Source: CSP1-5 sp964348275 (GTDB lineage: Bacteria > Methylomirabilota > Methylomirabilia > Methylomirabilales > CSP1-5). Taken from it: 64,000 nt of DNA. The notes beneath the pieces are model-generated. The model was not told the DNA's origin. It made no database searches and was given only the letters and a program-made list of their open reading frames with translations. The stretch lies in the NCBI GenBank assembly GCA_964348275.1, contig CAYGBT010000002.1, positions 1 through 64,000 of the forward strand, written 5' to 3'. Position numbers and translations under genes: made by a program. Of this stretch, positions 42,255-51,042 are shown in pieces (the first letter of the stretch is position 1; each line of letters opens with the position of its first letter).

Positions 42255-43543
42255 CGAGGACGAAAATCGTGGCCGTGACCGGTCGCCGGGTATGGGATTC
42301 ACGGGGCCGGCCAACGCTCGAGGCCGAGGTCCGACTCGCCGGTGGCGCGACAGGGCGTGCCATCGCCCCCGCGGGGGCGTCCACCGGGGGCGGCGAGGCG
42401 TTGGACCTGCGCGATGGAGGCTCGCGTCTCGGCGGCTACGACGTCCGCCGCGCGGTCGGTCACGTCAACAGCGAAATATCAGCCGCGCTTCACGGCCTGG
42501 ACGCGGGAGACCAGCCGGGTGTCGACCGCGTGCTCATTGACCTCGACGGCACGCCAGACAAGAGCCGGCTCGGCGCCAACGCGCTTGTCGCCACGTCCAT
42601 GGCGGTCGCACATGCGGCGGCGGCCGCAGCAGGCCAGCCCCTCTGGTGTTACCTCTTGGGTGGGAACGAGGCGGTCCTGCCGCTACCGGAAATCCAGATC
42701 TTCGGTGGCGGCGCCCATGCCGGCCGGTGCATCGACATCCAGGACTTCATGGTCGTCGCCCCGGGTGCCGGCAGCTTTGACCAGGTGCTGGAGTGGACCG
42801 CCGAGATCTACCGAAAAGCGGGCGAGCTTTTGGCCGAGAACGGCCGCCTCCAGGGGGTCGCCGATGAGGGGGGGTTCTGGCCCACATTTTCCTCCAATCA
42901 AGAGGCGCTCGAGATGCTCGTCCGCGCCTTCGAGGGTGCCGGCTTTATCCCTGGCGACGACGTGGCAATTTCCCTCGACGTCGCGGCCTCGGAACTCGGC
43001 AGAGAGAGACGTTACCGGCTAGGACTCGAGGGACGTGTCCTCGACAGTGACGGTCTCGCGGAGTTGCTCATCGGCTGGCTCGACCGCTACCCGATCGTGT
43101 CGATCGAAGACCCGCTCGGCGAGGACGACGAAGAGGGATGGACGAATTTCACCCGGGCAGTCGGCAACCGGGTGCAGATCGTTGGCGACGACCTCCTGGT
43201 GACCAACGCCGACCGCGTGCGGCAGGCGGTAGCGCGTGGCGCGTGCAATGCCGTCCTCCTGAAACCGAATCAGGCGGGGACCTTGACAGAGACGGGGGCG
43301 GCCCACGCCGCGGCCCGCAACGCCGGGTGGGGCGCCATCCTCTCAGCCCGCTCGGGCGAGAGTGAGGATGTGACTATCGTCCACCTCGCGGTGGGTTGGG
43401 GCGTGCCGCAACTCAAGGTGGGAGGGTTTTCCCGTTCTGAGCGCATGGCCAAGTGGAACGAGGCCCTGCGGATCGAGGAAACGCTGGGTCGCGAGGCCCG
43501 CTTCGCCGGCGGCGACGTTTTACGAACCAGGGGAAGAGGTTGA
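42251..43543 (+). CDS. enolase-family protein with altered active site
   Basis: 430 residues, full enolase length. The metal ligands (Asp243, Glu286 in SIEDPLGEDD, Asp313) and Lys338 (VLLKPNQAGTLTET) and Glu206 (DEGGF) are kept. Three residues differ from typical enolase: the catalytic loop reads APAGAST instead of VPSGAST (Ala41), the QEFM Glu is Asp165 (DIQDFMVV), and the SHRSGE loop reads SARSGE (Ala366). GTG start is coupled to the upstream kinase. This suggests an enolase-like eliminase or dehydratase on another phosphorylated substrate rather than the glycolytic enzyme; a poorly annotated housekeeping enolase is the alternative. Confidence 0.88.
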   Translation: MTRTKIVAVTGRRVWDSRGRPTLEAEVRLAGGATGRAIAPAGASTGGGEALDLRDGGSRLGGYDVRRAVGHVNSEISAALHGLDAGDQPGVDRVLIDLDGTPDKSRLGANALVATSMAVAHAAAAAAGQPLWCYLLGGNEAVLPLPEIQIFGGGAHAGRCIDIQDFMVVAPGAGSFDQVLEWTAEIYRKAGELLAENGRLQGVADEGGFWPTFSSNQEALEMLVRAFEGAGFIPGDDVAISLDVAASELGRERRYRLGLEGRVLDSDGLAELLIGWLDRYPIVSIEDPLGEDDEEGWTNFTRAVGNRVQIVGDDLLVTNADRVRQAVARGACNAVLLKPNQAGTLTETGAAHAAARNAGWGAILSARSGESEDVTIVHLAVGWGVPQLKVGGFSRSERMAKWNEALRIEETLGREARFAGGDVLRTRGRG

Positions 43544-43578
43544 AGGAGTGCTCACACGAACTTAATATCTTCCGGTGG

Positions 43579-44487
43579 ATGAGTCTTCACTGGACCTGTG
43601 TCTTCCTTCTTAGCATTCTTGTCTTGTTCCCCCCTGGGAAGGCCAGGGCCGCGCATAAGGTGGGACACTGCCGGCCGCCCCCTGGGGATGTCGCCTTCCC
43701 GTCAGACTTTCCAATCCTGCTGGACCACGAATGGGGCGACCCCCTCGGAGGATGGGGTGGCGTCGCCAGGGGGTCTCCCTTGCGCCATCGCCCGGTCATC
43801 TTTGTCCACGGCAATGCTCGTGATGCCGACGATTGGGACGAGCCGGGGCGCAGTGTGAAGAAGCGCTTCCTGGATGCGGGCTATTCCTTGCAAGAGGTCT
43901 GGGCCCTCTCATACAACGGAAAGACCACCAAACACTTGCCTCCCCCTCTCCAATGTCAGACTGACAACCAAACCAACGTCCCCGACCTGGCCACGTTTGT
44001 GAAGGCGGTACGGACCTATACCGGCGCCGCCAAGGTCGATCTGATTGCCCATTCCTTGGGGGTCACGATTGCCCGGAGTATGCTGTCTGCACATCCTGAG
44101 CTATCGCAAGTCATCGAAGATTTTGTGGCCATTGCCGGCCCGAACCACGGGACCACTGTCTGCCGCCGTTTGTGGTTGGTCTGGCTTATCGGCTGGAATG
44201 AATTCGTCGGATGCGACGAGTTGGCCCCGGGGTCGACCTGGTTAAGGGACCTGAACGGTTCTCAGGGGGAGAGAGAAGCGCCTGGCCCAACGCGGTATAT
44301 GACGATCTATGATGGGACAGGGGCCGACATCCTATACCTCCGGTGGCTGTATTTCATGCCAGTGAGGGATCAAGACAGTCCTGCTCTCAAAGGCGCGAAA
44401 AACATCAAGAGACCGGGACTGACGCACGACGAGTTGAGGACAAATGACGAGGCCGTCTCCATCTATCTCCACTTCGTGCAACAGTAA
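43579..44487 (+). CDS. secreted alpha/beta-hydrolase lipase
   Basis: About 302 residues from ATG 43579, which starts a signal peptide (MSLHWTCVFLLSILVLFPPG, cleavage after ARA). The fold shows HRPVIFVHGNARDADDW (oxyanion region), the nucleophile elbow LIAHSLGVTIARSM (GxSxG as AHSLG), Asp in DGTGADILYL and a C-terminal His candidate (LTHDELRTND). It resembles class I.4/LipA-type or PHA depolymerase-like lipases. The open frame reaches back to 43453 inside the enolase gene and is not used. Confidence 0.85.
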   Translation: MSLHWTCVFLLSILVLFPPGKARAAHKVGHCRPPPGDVAFPSDFPILLDHEWGDPLGGWGGVARGSPLRHRPVIFVHGNARDADDWDEPGRSVKKRFLDAGYSLQEVWALSYNGKTTKHLPPPLQCQTDNQTNVPDLATFVKAVRTYTGAAKVDLIAHSLGVTIARSMLSAHPELSQVIEDFVAIAGPNHGTTVCRRLWLVWLIGWNEFVGCDELAPGSTWLRDLNGSQGEREAPGPTRYMTIYDGTGADILYLRWLYFMPVRDQDSPALKGAKNIKRPGLTHDELRTNDEAVSIYLHFVQQ

Positions 44488-44542
44488 CAAGGTGAGGGTT
44501 GGCATAACGCTTGCACCGCTCGAACGAGCCAAGGGGGAACAT

Positions 44543-45283
44543 ATGCGCAATCGTCCAATCTTGTTCATTGACGATGACCCTCGATCCCGCGAGCTCGTTA
44601 CTGCGACTCTCGCTGGCGCGGATTTCGAGGTCCTGTCAGCCCCTGATGGTTTATCAGGGATCGAGCTGGCCCACACGGCAAAGCCGGCCGTGATCATCCT
44701 GGACATGGTGATGCCCGGTATGGACGGCATCAGCGTCTTACAACGCCTGAAGCTGGACCCCGACCTCAAAGATATTCCCGTGATCGGCATTACCGCCTCG
44801 TCGGACCTGAAGTATACCGAAAAGGCCTTTGGTGCCGGCGCCCAGTGTTTTCTGGCCAAGCCATTTCGTCCGGAAACCCTCCTTTGCATGGTGGAATTGG
44901 CCGCGGACGTGGCTCGGCGCGAGACCCCGATGCAGAGACGCCGCCGCCATCCCCGTCACTTCGCAGAGATACCGGTCCGGTGCCTTGTCCGTGAAGATGA
45001 AACCAGGACCTGGGAAGTCGTGGGACGCACCGGCAACGTCAGCCTGGGCGGCCTCCTGCTCTTGCTGCCCAAAACGGTAGCGCCCGGAACTTCCATTCAG
45101 CTCGGGTTGGCGCTTCCTACCGGACCAATTACTGCGAAAGGGACCATCGTGTGGGGGCACCCCCAATCGATGGGCGAGGGGCGATTCCACCACGGAGTGC
45201 AGCTTCAAGGATTCGGTGGAGAGGGGGGCCTCTCAAAGTATCGACGCTACATCGGCCAGCTCGGCGCAACGGCGACTTCCTAA
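44543..45283 (+). CDS. response regulator receiver - PilZ domain protein
   Basis: 246 residues from ATG 44543 (AAGGGGGAAC upstream). The receiver domain (1-120) has FIDDDPRSRE, the phospho-acceptor in VIILDMVMPGMDG and Lys in FLAKPFRPE. The PilZ domain (about 130-235) has the c-di-GMP motifs RRRHPRHFAEIPVRC and NVSLGGLLLLLP. Such proteins link two-component signalling to c-di-GMP effects such as motility or secretion. The partner kinase is not in the window. Confidence 0.9.
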   Translation: MRNRPILFIDDDPRSRELVTATLAGADFEVLSAPDGLSGIELAHTAKPAVIILDMVMPGMDGISVLQRLKLDPDLKDIPVIGITASSDLKYTEKAFGAGAQCFLAKPFRPETLLCMVELAADVARRETPMQRRRRHPRHFAEIPVRCLVREDETRTWEVVGRTGNVSLGGLLLLLPKTVAPGTSIQLGLALPTGPITAKGTIVWGHPQSMGEGRFHHGVQLQGFGGEGGLSKYRRYIGQLGATATS

Positions 45284-45414
45284 ACGTCCCCTCATCATCC
45301 CCCCGAATCCCTTATTCCTCTGTGAAGACTCAGAACATCATCCCAACCGGGAGATATTAAAGCCTAGGTCAAGAGGGAGGTGCGCTGTAAGACGTGCCGG
45401 AATGGGAAGAACAG

Positions 45415-46416
45415 CTAGGGGATGTTGAGGATGACTTTGCAGGCGGTGGGATCCTTGACGGCGGCTTGAAAGGCGTCAGAGACCCGCTCCAGCGGGAAGC
45501 GGTGGGTGATGAGCGGCTCGACGCGGACCATTCCCTGGGCTACCGGTACCAGCGAGCGCTGTAGCCACCAGTGCCGGTCAGGCCCGACTCGGTGCATCAG
45601 CGCCAGCGTCCGGATATCGAAGCCGTCATCGTGCCAGCGCGAGATGTTCAGCCGGACGGGGTCCACGATCCACGAGTAGATGCCCAGGATCCCCCCGCTC
45701 CGGAGAATGGCGCTCGCCGTGTTCACAGCCTGCTCGGTTCCCGCCGCCTCGATCACGACGTCTACACCGCGCAGACTTGTCCACTGCAGGATCCGTTCGA
45801 CCGGATCCTCAAGGGCCGCGTTGACACACCGATCTGCCCCGAGCGACTCGGCCAACGCGAGCTTCTCCTTCACGACGTCGATGGCGATCACCTGGTGGGC
45901 TCCCTTGCGTCTTGCCACCTGGGCGATCACCTGCCCGGCGAAGCCCATCCCGACGACGGCAACCCAATCACCAAGCTCAACGCCAGACTCCAGCCCTGCA
46001 TACACGGAGCAGGAAAGCGGCTCGCCCAGGGCGCCCACCGCGAAGGAGATCTCATCGGGAATCTTGAGGATCTCTGTCTCGGGTGCGACCCAGTACTCGC
46101 TCATCACATTATGCCAGCCCAGGACCATCACCCTGTCGCCGGAAGCGAATGCCTTCACCTCGTGCCCGACCTCGATTACCTCACCGCCCCCCTCGTGCCC
46201 AAGGGGCAGAGGAAAGCCCGTGTGCCGCTCCGCGAATCCCTTGCCCTTGGACACGGGGTTAGGCGGCGGTCGCTGGCCCTGGAAGAACATCTTGTCGGTG
46301 CCGCAGATGGAAGCCTGAAATCCTTTGACCAGAACATCGCGCGGACCCACGCTGATCTCCCGCTCCCGGAGCTCCACGCAACCCGGCTCCACGAGATAGA
46401 CGCTTTGGGTCTTCAT
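45415..46416 (-). CDS. zinc-binding medium-chain alcohol dehydrogenase
   Basis: 333 residues from ATG 46416, 7 bp after the transketolase C-subunit gene. Motifs: CGTDKMFFQG (catalytic Cys), PLPLGHEGGGEVIEVG, and the NAD-binding VAVVGMGFAGQVIAQVARRK. It oxidises a polyol, sugar or amino-acid alcohol. Its operon with split transketolase suggests a role in a sugar or polyol route. The longer frame to 46596 lies inside the transketolase gene and is rejected. Confidence 0.9.
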   Translation of the reverse strand: MKTQSVYLVEPGCVELREREISVGPRDVLVKGFQASICGTDKMFFQGQRPPPNPVSKGKGFAERHTGFPLPLGHEGGGEVIEVGHEVKAFASGDRVMVLGWHNVMSEYWVAPETEILKIPDEISFAVGALGEPLSCSVYAGLESGVELGDWVAVVGMGFAGQVIAQVARRKGAHQVIAIDVVKEKLALAESLGADRCVNAALEDPVERILQWTSLRGVDVVIEAAGTEQAVNTASAILRSGGILGIYSWIVDPVRLNISRWHDDGFDIRTLALMHRVGPDRHWWLQRSLVPVAQGMVRVEPLITHRFPLERVSDAFQAAVKDPTACKVILNIP

Positions 46417-46423
46417 CACACCC

Positions 46424-47362
46424 TTACTTCTTGACCAGCTTTTTTGAGTCGGTGACGATATTCTCCGTGGACAGCCCGAACTTCTTATACAGGACCTCCG
46501 GGTCTCCCGATTCCCCGAAATTCCGAACCGCGATCCGCCGGACAATCCCTTCGCCCCGTTCGGCCACCACCTCGCAGACCGCACTGCCCAACCCACCTCG
46601 AAGGCCGTGATCCTCGACAGTCAGGATCCGTCCCGACCGCTGAATGCTGTCGAAAATCAGCTCCACGTCGATGGGTTGGATGGTATGGATATTGACGGCC
46701 CGCGTGTCGATACCCTCACCTCGCAGCTGGCGTGCGGCCTCACGGGCATTATAGACCGTGCCCCCTGAGGCCATGATGGTTAGGTCCCGCCCCTCTCCTT
46801 GACCGGTATCCAGGATCACCCCTTTTCCAAACTCAAACCGATAGTCCGGGGGATTGACATCTTCCACCTTTTGGCGGGTCAGCCGGAGAAACATGGGTCC
46901 CTGGTGTCCCACGATGTACTCGACCGCACCTTCGGTCTCGACGGCATCGCCGGGCTGGATAATCACCATGTTGGGGAGGGAGCGCATGAGGGCAATGTCC
47001 TCCAGGGCCATCTGGCTGTACCCGTCCTCCCCAATCCCGATCCCCACATGGGTCCCCACGATCTTCACGTTGGCATGAATGTAAGCCAACGAAACCCGGA
47101 TCGTCTCAAAACGCCCCGTCACAAAGCTGGCAAAGGTACAGATAAAGGGGATCAGTCCTTCGAGGGCCAGACCGGTCCCAATCCCGATCATGTTGGCCTC
47201 GGCGACTCCCACGTTGAAGGACCGATCAGGGTACTTCTCGACGAACTTAACGGTGTTGGTCGACTTACCCAGGTCGGCATTGATCACGACGACCCGATCG
47301 TTTTTAGCGGCGATCTTGAGCAAGGCCTCGCCGAACGCCACGCGGGTTGCCTTTCCTCCCAT
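46424..47362 (-). CDS. transketolase C-terminal subunit
   Basis: 312 residues containing the pyrimidine-binding and C-terminal domains of a split transketolase: VVINADLGKSTNTVKFVEKY, FNVGVAEANMIGIGTGLA with the catalytic Glu, and the C-terminal RAVNIHTIQPIDVELIFDSI. It pairs with the N-terminal subunit encoded 102 bp upstream. Split transketolases are common and can act in pentose phosphate flow or in sugar-derived aminoshikimate-like pathways. Confidence 0.93.
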   Translation of the reverse strand: MGGKATRVAFGEALLKIAAKNDRVVVINADLGKSTNTVKFVEKYPDRSFNVGVAEANMIGIGTGLALEGLIPFICTFASFVTGRFETIRVSLAYIHANVKIVGTHVGIGIGEDGYSQMALEDIALMRSLPNMVIIQPGDAVETEGAVEYIVGHQGPMFLRLTRQKVEDVNPPDYRFEFGKGVILDTGQGEGRDLTIMASGGTVYNAREAARQLRGEGIDTRAVNIHTIQPIDVELIFDSIQRSGRILTVEDHGLRGGLGSAVCEVVAERGEGIVRRIAVRNFGESGDPEVLYKKFGLSTENIVTDSKKLVKK

Positions 47363-47379
47363 GCTCCGCTCCTTTACAA

Positions 47380-47455
47380 CCGATGACCGATGTCCAAATA
47401 CCGACGACCGAAAAAGAAGTTCTCCTCTGATCGGTCAACGGTCATCGGTCGACGG
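47380..47455. repeat. 7-bp-period repeats in inverted arms (GACCGAT / ATCGGTC)
   Basis: Left arm with aaccgat, gaccgat, then taccgac, gaccgaa. Right arm atcggtc, aacggtc, atcggtc, complementary to the left. Located in the 102-bp spacer between the two transketolase subunit genes, so it would form a hairpin inside that transcript. Confidence 0.65.
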
Positions 47456-47464
47456 AGGACGCCC

Positions 47465-48313
47465 TTACAGAGGTGCAGCTAAGATTTCCCGAATGGCGCG
47501 CTCACCCTCCTCTCGATTGGGCGCTTTGCCGTGCCAATCGGGATTGTTTTCCATGAAGGAAACGCCCTTTCCCTTGACGGTATCGGCGACAATAACACTC
47601 GGCTTCCCCGTGACCGTCTCGGCCTCCTCAAGTGCCTGCAGCACCTCTGAAATCTCGTGTCCGTTCACCTGGATCACATGCCAGCCAAAGGCCTCCCACT
47701 TCTCGCGGAAGGGCTCGAGACTCAACGTCCGCTCCACAAAATCGTCGTTCTGAATCTTGTTCTGGTCCACAATAGCGCAAAGGTGGTCCAGGGCGTACTT
47801 GGGAGCCAGCATCGCCGCCTCCCAGACTTGGCCCGCCTGGCACTCTCCATCGCCAAGCAACGCGTAGACCCGGTACGTCTTCTTGGTCAATTGTCTCGCC
47901 AGCGCCATACCGATGGCAATCGAAAGTCCCTGACCGAGAGAACCGGTGGCGGCCTCAACACCGGGGAGCCGATCACCGGGCGGGCCCGGGTACGGATGGC
48001 CCTGCAGGCGACTTCCTGTCTTTCTGAGAGTAAGGAGCTCCTCTTTCGCAAAGTACCCGGTCTTCGCCAACGCCGCGTAGAGTATCGGACAGCAGTGACC
48101 CTTGGAGAGGACAAAGCGGTCTCGATCCGGCGAGAAAGGGTCGTCCGATCGGTGACGCATCTTGTGGAAGAAGAGCGCGGTAACGATCTCAGTGGCAGAG
48201 AGGGAACCGCCGGGATGACCCGATCCGGCCTCGGTCAACATCCGGATGACATCGACCCTGAGCTCTTGGGCGATCTTTTTGAGGTGTGGAATATCGACGG
48301 TCACCTGGGGCAT
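47465..48313 (-). CDS. transketolase N-terminal subunit
   Basis: 282 residues carrying the TPP-binding domain: GSGHPGGSLSATEIVTALFF, RDRFVLSKGHCCPILYAALA, and the TPP/Mg motif LLGDGECQAGQVWEAAM with DQNKIQNDD. It needs the adjacent C-terminal subunit for activity. First gene of the tktN-tktC-adh operon. Confidence 0.94.
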   Translation of the reverse strand: MPQVTVDIPHLKKIAQELRVDVIRMLTEAGSGHPGGSLSATEIVTALFFHKMRHRSDDPFSPDRDRFVLSKGHCCPILYAALAKTGYFAKEELLTLRKTGSRLQGHPYPGPPGDRLPGVEAATGSLGQGLSIAIGMALARQLTKKTYRVYALLGDGECQAGQVWEAAMLAPKYALDHLCAIVDQNKIQNDDFVERTLSLEPFREKWEAFGWHVIQVNGHEISEVLQALEEAETVTGKPSVIVADTVKGKGVSFMENNPDWHGKAPNREEGERAIREILAAPL

Positions 48314-48496
48314 GAGACCTCCGAAAAATCCGCCCCATTTTCTCCACGAGGGTCAACGCTGTCAACAAAAATGAGCAGGAGGGACGCACCCAAGAGTATC
48401 CCCAGCCGACAAAAGGGAAAGCGCCGCGTACTTGCACATCTTGCAGGGCCTTGCCCAATCTGGTACCCTAAGTTCGAGCACTGACGGGGAGAGACC

Positions 48497-49030
48497 ATGG
48501 CTATTCTAAAGATCGCCCAGATGGGAAATCCGATGCTCCGTCGCCCGGCCGACCCTGTACCGGTTAATTCGATTAATTCGCCGGTTCTCCAGAAATTCAT
48601 CCAAGATTTGATCGAGACCATGCGGGAGTACAGCGGGGTCGGGTTGGCCGCGCCGCAGGTCCACGAATCCCTCCAGGTCCTGGTTATCGAGGCCCAGGAG
48701 AACCCCCGCTACCCCGAGGCACCCACTATCCCCCTCACCGTCCTGATCAATCCAGCGGTGGAGCCGGTGAGCGACGAGAAGGATGAAGACTGGGAAGGAT
48801 GCCTCAGCATCCCCGACGTCCGCGGAAAGGTCCCTCGGCATCGCGAGGTGCGGGTGCGCGCGTACGATCGTGAAGGGAAACGGCTCGACTTTACCGCCAA
48901 AGACTTCTTTGCGCGCGTGATCCAGCATGAGCACGATCACTTGCAGGGCATCATGTTCCTGGATCGCATGCTGAAGCTTGATACGTTAACCTATCTGGCC
49001 GAGTACCACCGGTACTGGGCGAATCCATAA
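48497..49030 (+). CDS. def: peptide deformylase
   Basis: 177 residues with the three PDF motifs: GVGLAAPQV (47-55), EGCLSIPDV (100-108, Cys102) and QHEHDHLQG (143-151, metal ligands His144 and His148, catalytic Glu145). It removes the formyl group from nascent proteins. ATG 48497 follows GGGGAGAGACC. Length normal. It starts a small plus-strand run with a receiver-like gene and ygfZ. Confidence 0.95.
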   Translation: MAILKIAQMGNPMLRRPADPVPVNSINSPVLQKFIQDLIETMREYSGVGLAAPQVHESLQVLVIEAQENPRYPEAPTIPLTVLINPAVEPVSDEKDEDWEGCLSIPDVRGKVPRHREVRVRAYDREGKRLDFTAKDFFARVIQHEHDHLQGIMFLDRMLKLDTLTYLAEYHRYWANP

Positions 49031-49050
49031 CACGGAAAGAGAAACCTTCC

Positions 49051-49434
49051 ATGGGACAGGACGGTAAAACGATCCTGGCCTATGTTCCAGACATTTTCTT
49101 CTCCACGAAGATCCAAGATACAGCAAATCATCTGGGACATACGGCGACGATTTCCCGTACGACGGATGACCTTTTTCAAAAGGCGCGGGAACTCTCTCCT
49201 GCTCTCGTGATCATGGATCTGACTGCCGAGCGGGTAAGTCTCGAAGCGTCCCTGACGCAGCTGCGAACCGAGACGGAGACCGCACCCATTCCCCTCCTCG
49301 CCTTTACCACCCACGCGGCCTGGAAGCAGACGGCACCGCTGCACCCTCTCTGCAACGAGGTGGTGACCAAAGAGGTCCTCGCCCGCGACCTTTCCGCCCT
49401 TCTGCAGAAGTACCTCGGCGCGGAAGCCGGGTAA
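49051..49434 (+). CDS. degenerate receiver-like protein
   Basis: 127 residues in a CheY-like length and layout: TILAYVPDIFFSTKIQDTAN, a possible phospho-Asp in PALVIMDLTAERV, Thr in LLAFTTHAAW and Lys in NEVVTKEVLARDL. The usual acidic pair after beta-1 is missing, so phosphorylation is doubtful. Located between def and ygfZ (20 and 15 bp gaps), thus cotranscribed. It may act as a stand-alone pseudo-receiver. Confidence 0.7.
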   Translation: MGQDGKTILAYVPDIFFSTKIQDTANHLGHTATISRTTDDLFQKARELSPALVIMDLTAERVSLEASLTQLRTETETAPIPLLAFTTHAAWKQTAPLHPLCNEVVTKEVLARDLSALLQKYLGAEAG

Positions 49435-49449
49435 TTGAGAAAACGAACC

Positions 49450-50532
49450 ATGGTATACCGAAGCCCCCTCCATGACCTCCACCGCTCCCTCGGAGCGACC
49501 TTTGAGCAAGAATGGGGATGGGAGCTGCCAGACCGATACCAGGACCCCATCCAGGAACATCGAGCTGTCCGTGAGTCCGCCGGACTTCTCGACCTGTCCT
49601 TCCGGGCTCTCTACCGCGTGACCGGCACCGAACGCACGAGGTTCCTGAACGGGATCCTCACCAATGACATCGGGAAGCTCGAAATAGGTCAGGGCTGCTA
49701 CGCTTGCCTGCTAACTCCTCAAGGCAAGATCGTGGCCGACCTGGATGTACTTAGCTTTCCCGACTACCATCTCTTGGAGCTGCATTCGTGCTGGAAGGAG
49801 CAGGCCCTGGATCACCTGAACAAATACATCATCGCTGATGACGTTACCTTTGAGGAGCTCGAGGACCATGCCCTTGTGGCCTTTCAAGGACCCCAAGCGA
49901 CGAGGCTCCTCCAGCGCCTCTTGCCAGGCGCCGATTTGCCGGCCGGGGAGCACCAATGCACCGAGCTGTCCCTCGATGATCATGTCTGCCGCGTGTTCCA
50001 GACCTCAATGACCGGAGAGGATGGATACAAGCTGGCGCTTAACGCGGACAGGGCCGGTACATTGTGGCAGGCCCTTCAAGAGGCCGGCGCCACCGCCGCG
50101 GGGGTGTCCTCCTTGAACACCCTTCGGCTGGAGGCCGGCATCCCCTGGTTCGGCGTCGACTTTGACGTCGAAAACTTCCCCCAAGAGGCGGGGATTGAGG
50201 ACAAGGCGGTAAGCTTCACCAAGGGATGCTATATCGGACAGGAGTTCGTCATCCGGATTGCCCACCGGGGACATGTCAACCGCCGCACCTCTGGGCTCAC
50301 GATTCAGCGCGAGCGGATTCCACGCCGGGGGGATCGGATCCTCCATAGAGACAAAGAGATCGGGAAAATTACGAGCGCCGCCCTCTCCCCCACCCTGGGA
50401 AAGATTATTGCCCTCGGAATGCTCCGACGTGAGGCGCACGAACCTGGGACAATCGTTCACGTCGAAATCGACGGAGAGCGCGTCCCGGCCGAAGTTACTC
50501 CTCTTCCCTTCTACCAACGCCCATCTGGTTGA
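49450..50532 (+). CDS. ygfZ: YgfZ/GcvT folate-binding Fe-S maintenance protein
   Basis: 360 residues from ATG 49450. GcvT-like N-terminal barrel (YRVTGTERTRFLNGILTNDI), the YgfZ signature KGCYIGQE (about residue 257) and the C-terminal beta-barrel. The family uses folate to support Fe-S cluster enzymes. The Cys in KGCYIGQE separates it from the glycine cleavage T-protein. It fits with NfuA elsewhere in the window, though not adjacent. Confidence 0.92.
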   Translation: MVYRSPLHDLHRSLGATFEQEWGWELPDRYQDPIQEHRAVRESAGLLDLSFRALYRVTGTERTRFLNGILTNDIGKLEIGQGCYACLLTPQGKIVADLDVLSFPDYHLLELHSCWKEQALDHLNKYIIADDVTFEELEDHALVAFQGPQATRLLQRLLPGADLPAGEHQCTELSLDDHVCRVFQTSMTGEDGYKLALNADRAGTLWQALQEAGATAAGVSSLNTLRLEAGIPWFGVDFDVENFPQEAGIEDKAVSFTKGCYIGQEFVIRIAHRGHVNRRTSGLTIQRERIPRRGDRILHRDKEIGKITSAALSPTLGKIIALGMLRREAHEPGTIVHVEIDGERVPAEVTPLPFYQRPSG

Positions 50533-50614
50533 CTGGTGTGGTGGCCGAATCGAGCAGCAACGATCATTGGGTTGACTGAAACATCTTGCCGCTGGAAGGA
50601 GGGTAAAGTCAGCT

Positions 50615-50932
50615 ATGATGTTCTATATGGTCGAATTCGATCCCCGGCCCGGCGTGAACCGTACGCAGATTACCCGGGCTTACCAGAAATTCGTCAACCA
50701 CTTTCGAAAGGCCTTTCCCGAGATCAGGTTTACCGGTTTTTTTGCGCGGGACATTCTCCTCGGCTCACGCCCCCAATACTTTGCCCTCTGGGAGGTTCCA
50801 AACTACGCCAGCCTGGATGCCTGGAAGCGGGCTTTTTCTGGCGACAAACAGGGTCGGAAGATCAGCAATGAGCTCAACGGACTCGGCATGAACTGGGACG
50901 CCAAGATGGTCTCGCGGATCGAGATCGACTAA
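50615..50932 (+). CDS. small dimeric alpha-beta barrel-like protein
   Basis: 105 residues, MMFYMVEFDPRPGVNRTQIT..., with an alternating beta-alpha pattern like EthD/NIPSNAP/DUF-type ferredoxin-fold dimers. The ribosome site GGAAGGAGGG precedes the ATG by 16 nt. No catalytic motif recognised. Located after ygfZ, before msrP. Confidence 0.65.
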   Translation: MMFYMVEFDPRPGVNRTQITRAYQKFVNHFRKAFPEIRFTGFFARDILLGSRPQYFALWEVPNYASLDAWKRAFSGDKQGRKISNELNGLGMNWDAKMVSRIEID

Positions 50933-51042
50933 GCGGTCAGCAGAATGCCAGCAACCAGCTTCCGGCTACGAGCGTCTAATAGTTGAATGCCGTTTTCTGG
51001 CGGGTGATAGCTGACTGTTCACACGGTGAAAAGGAGTGGGTC

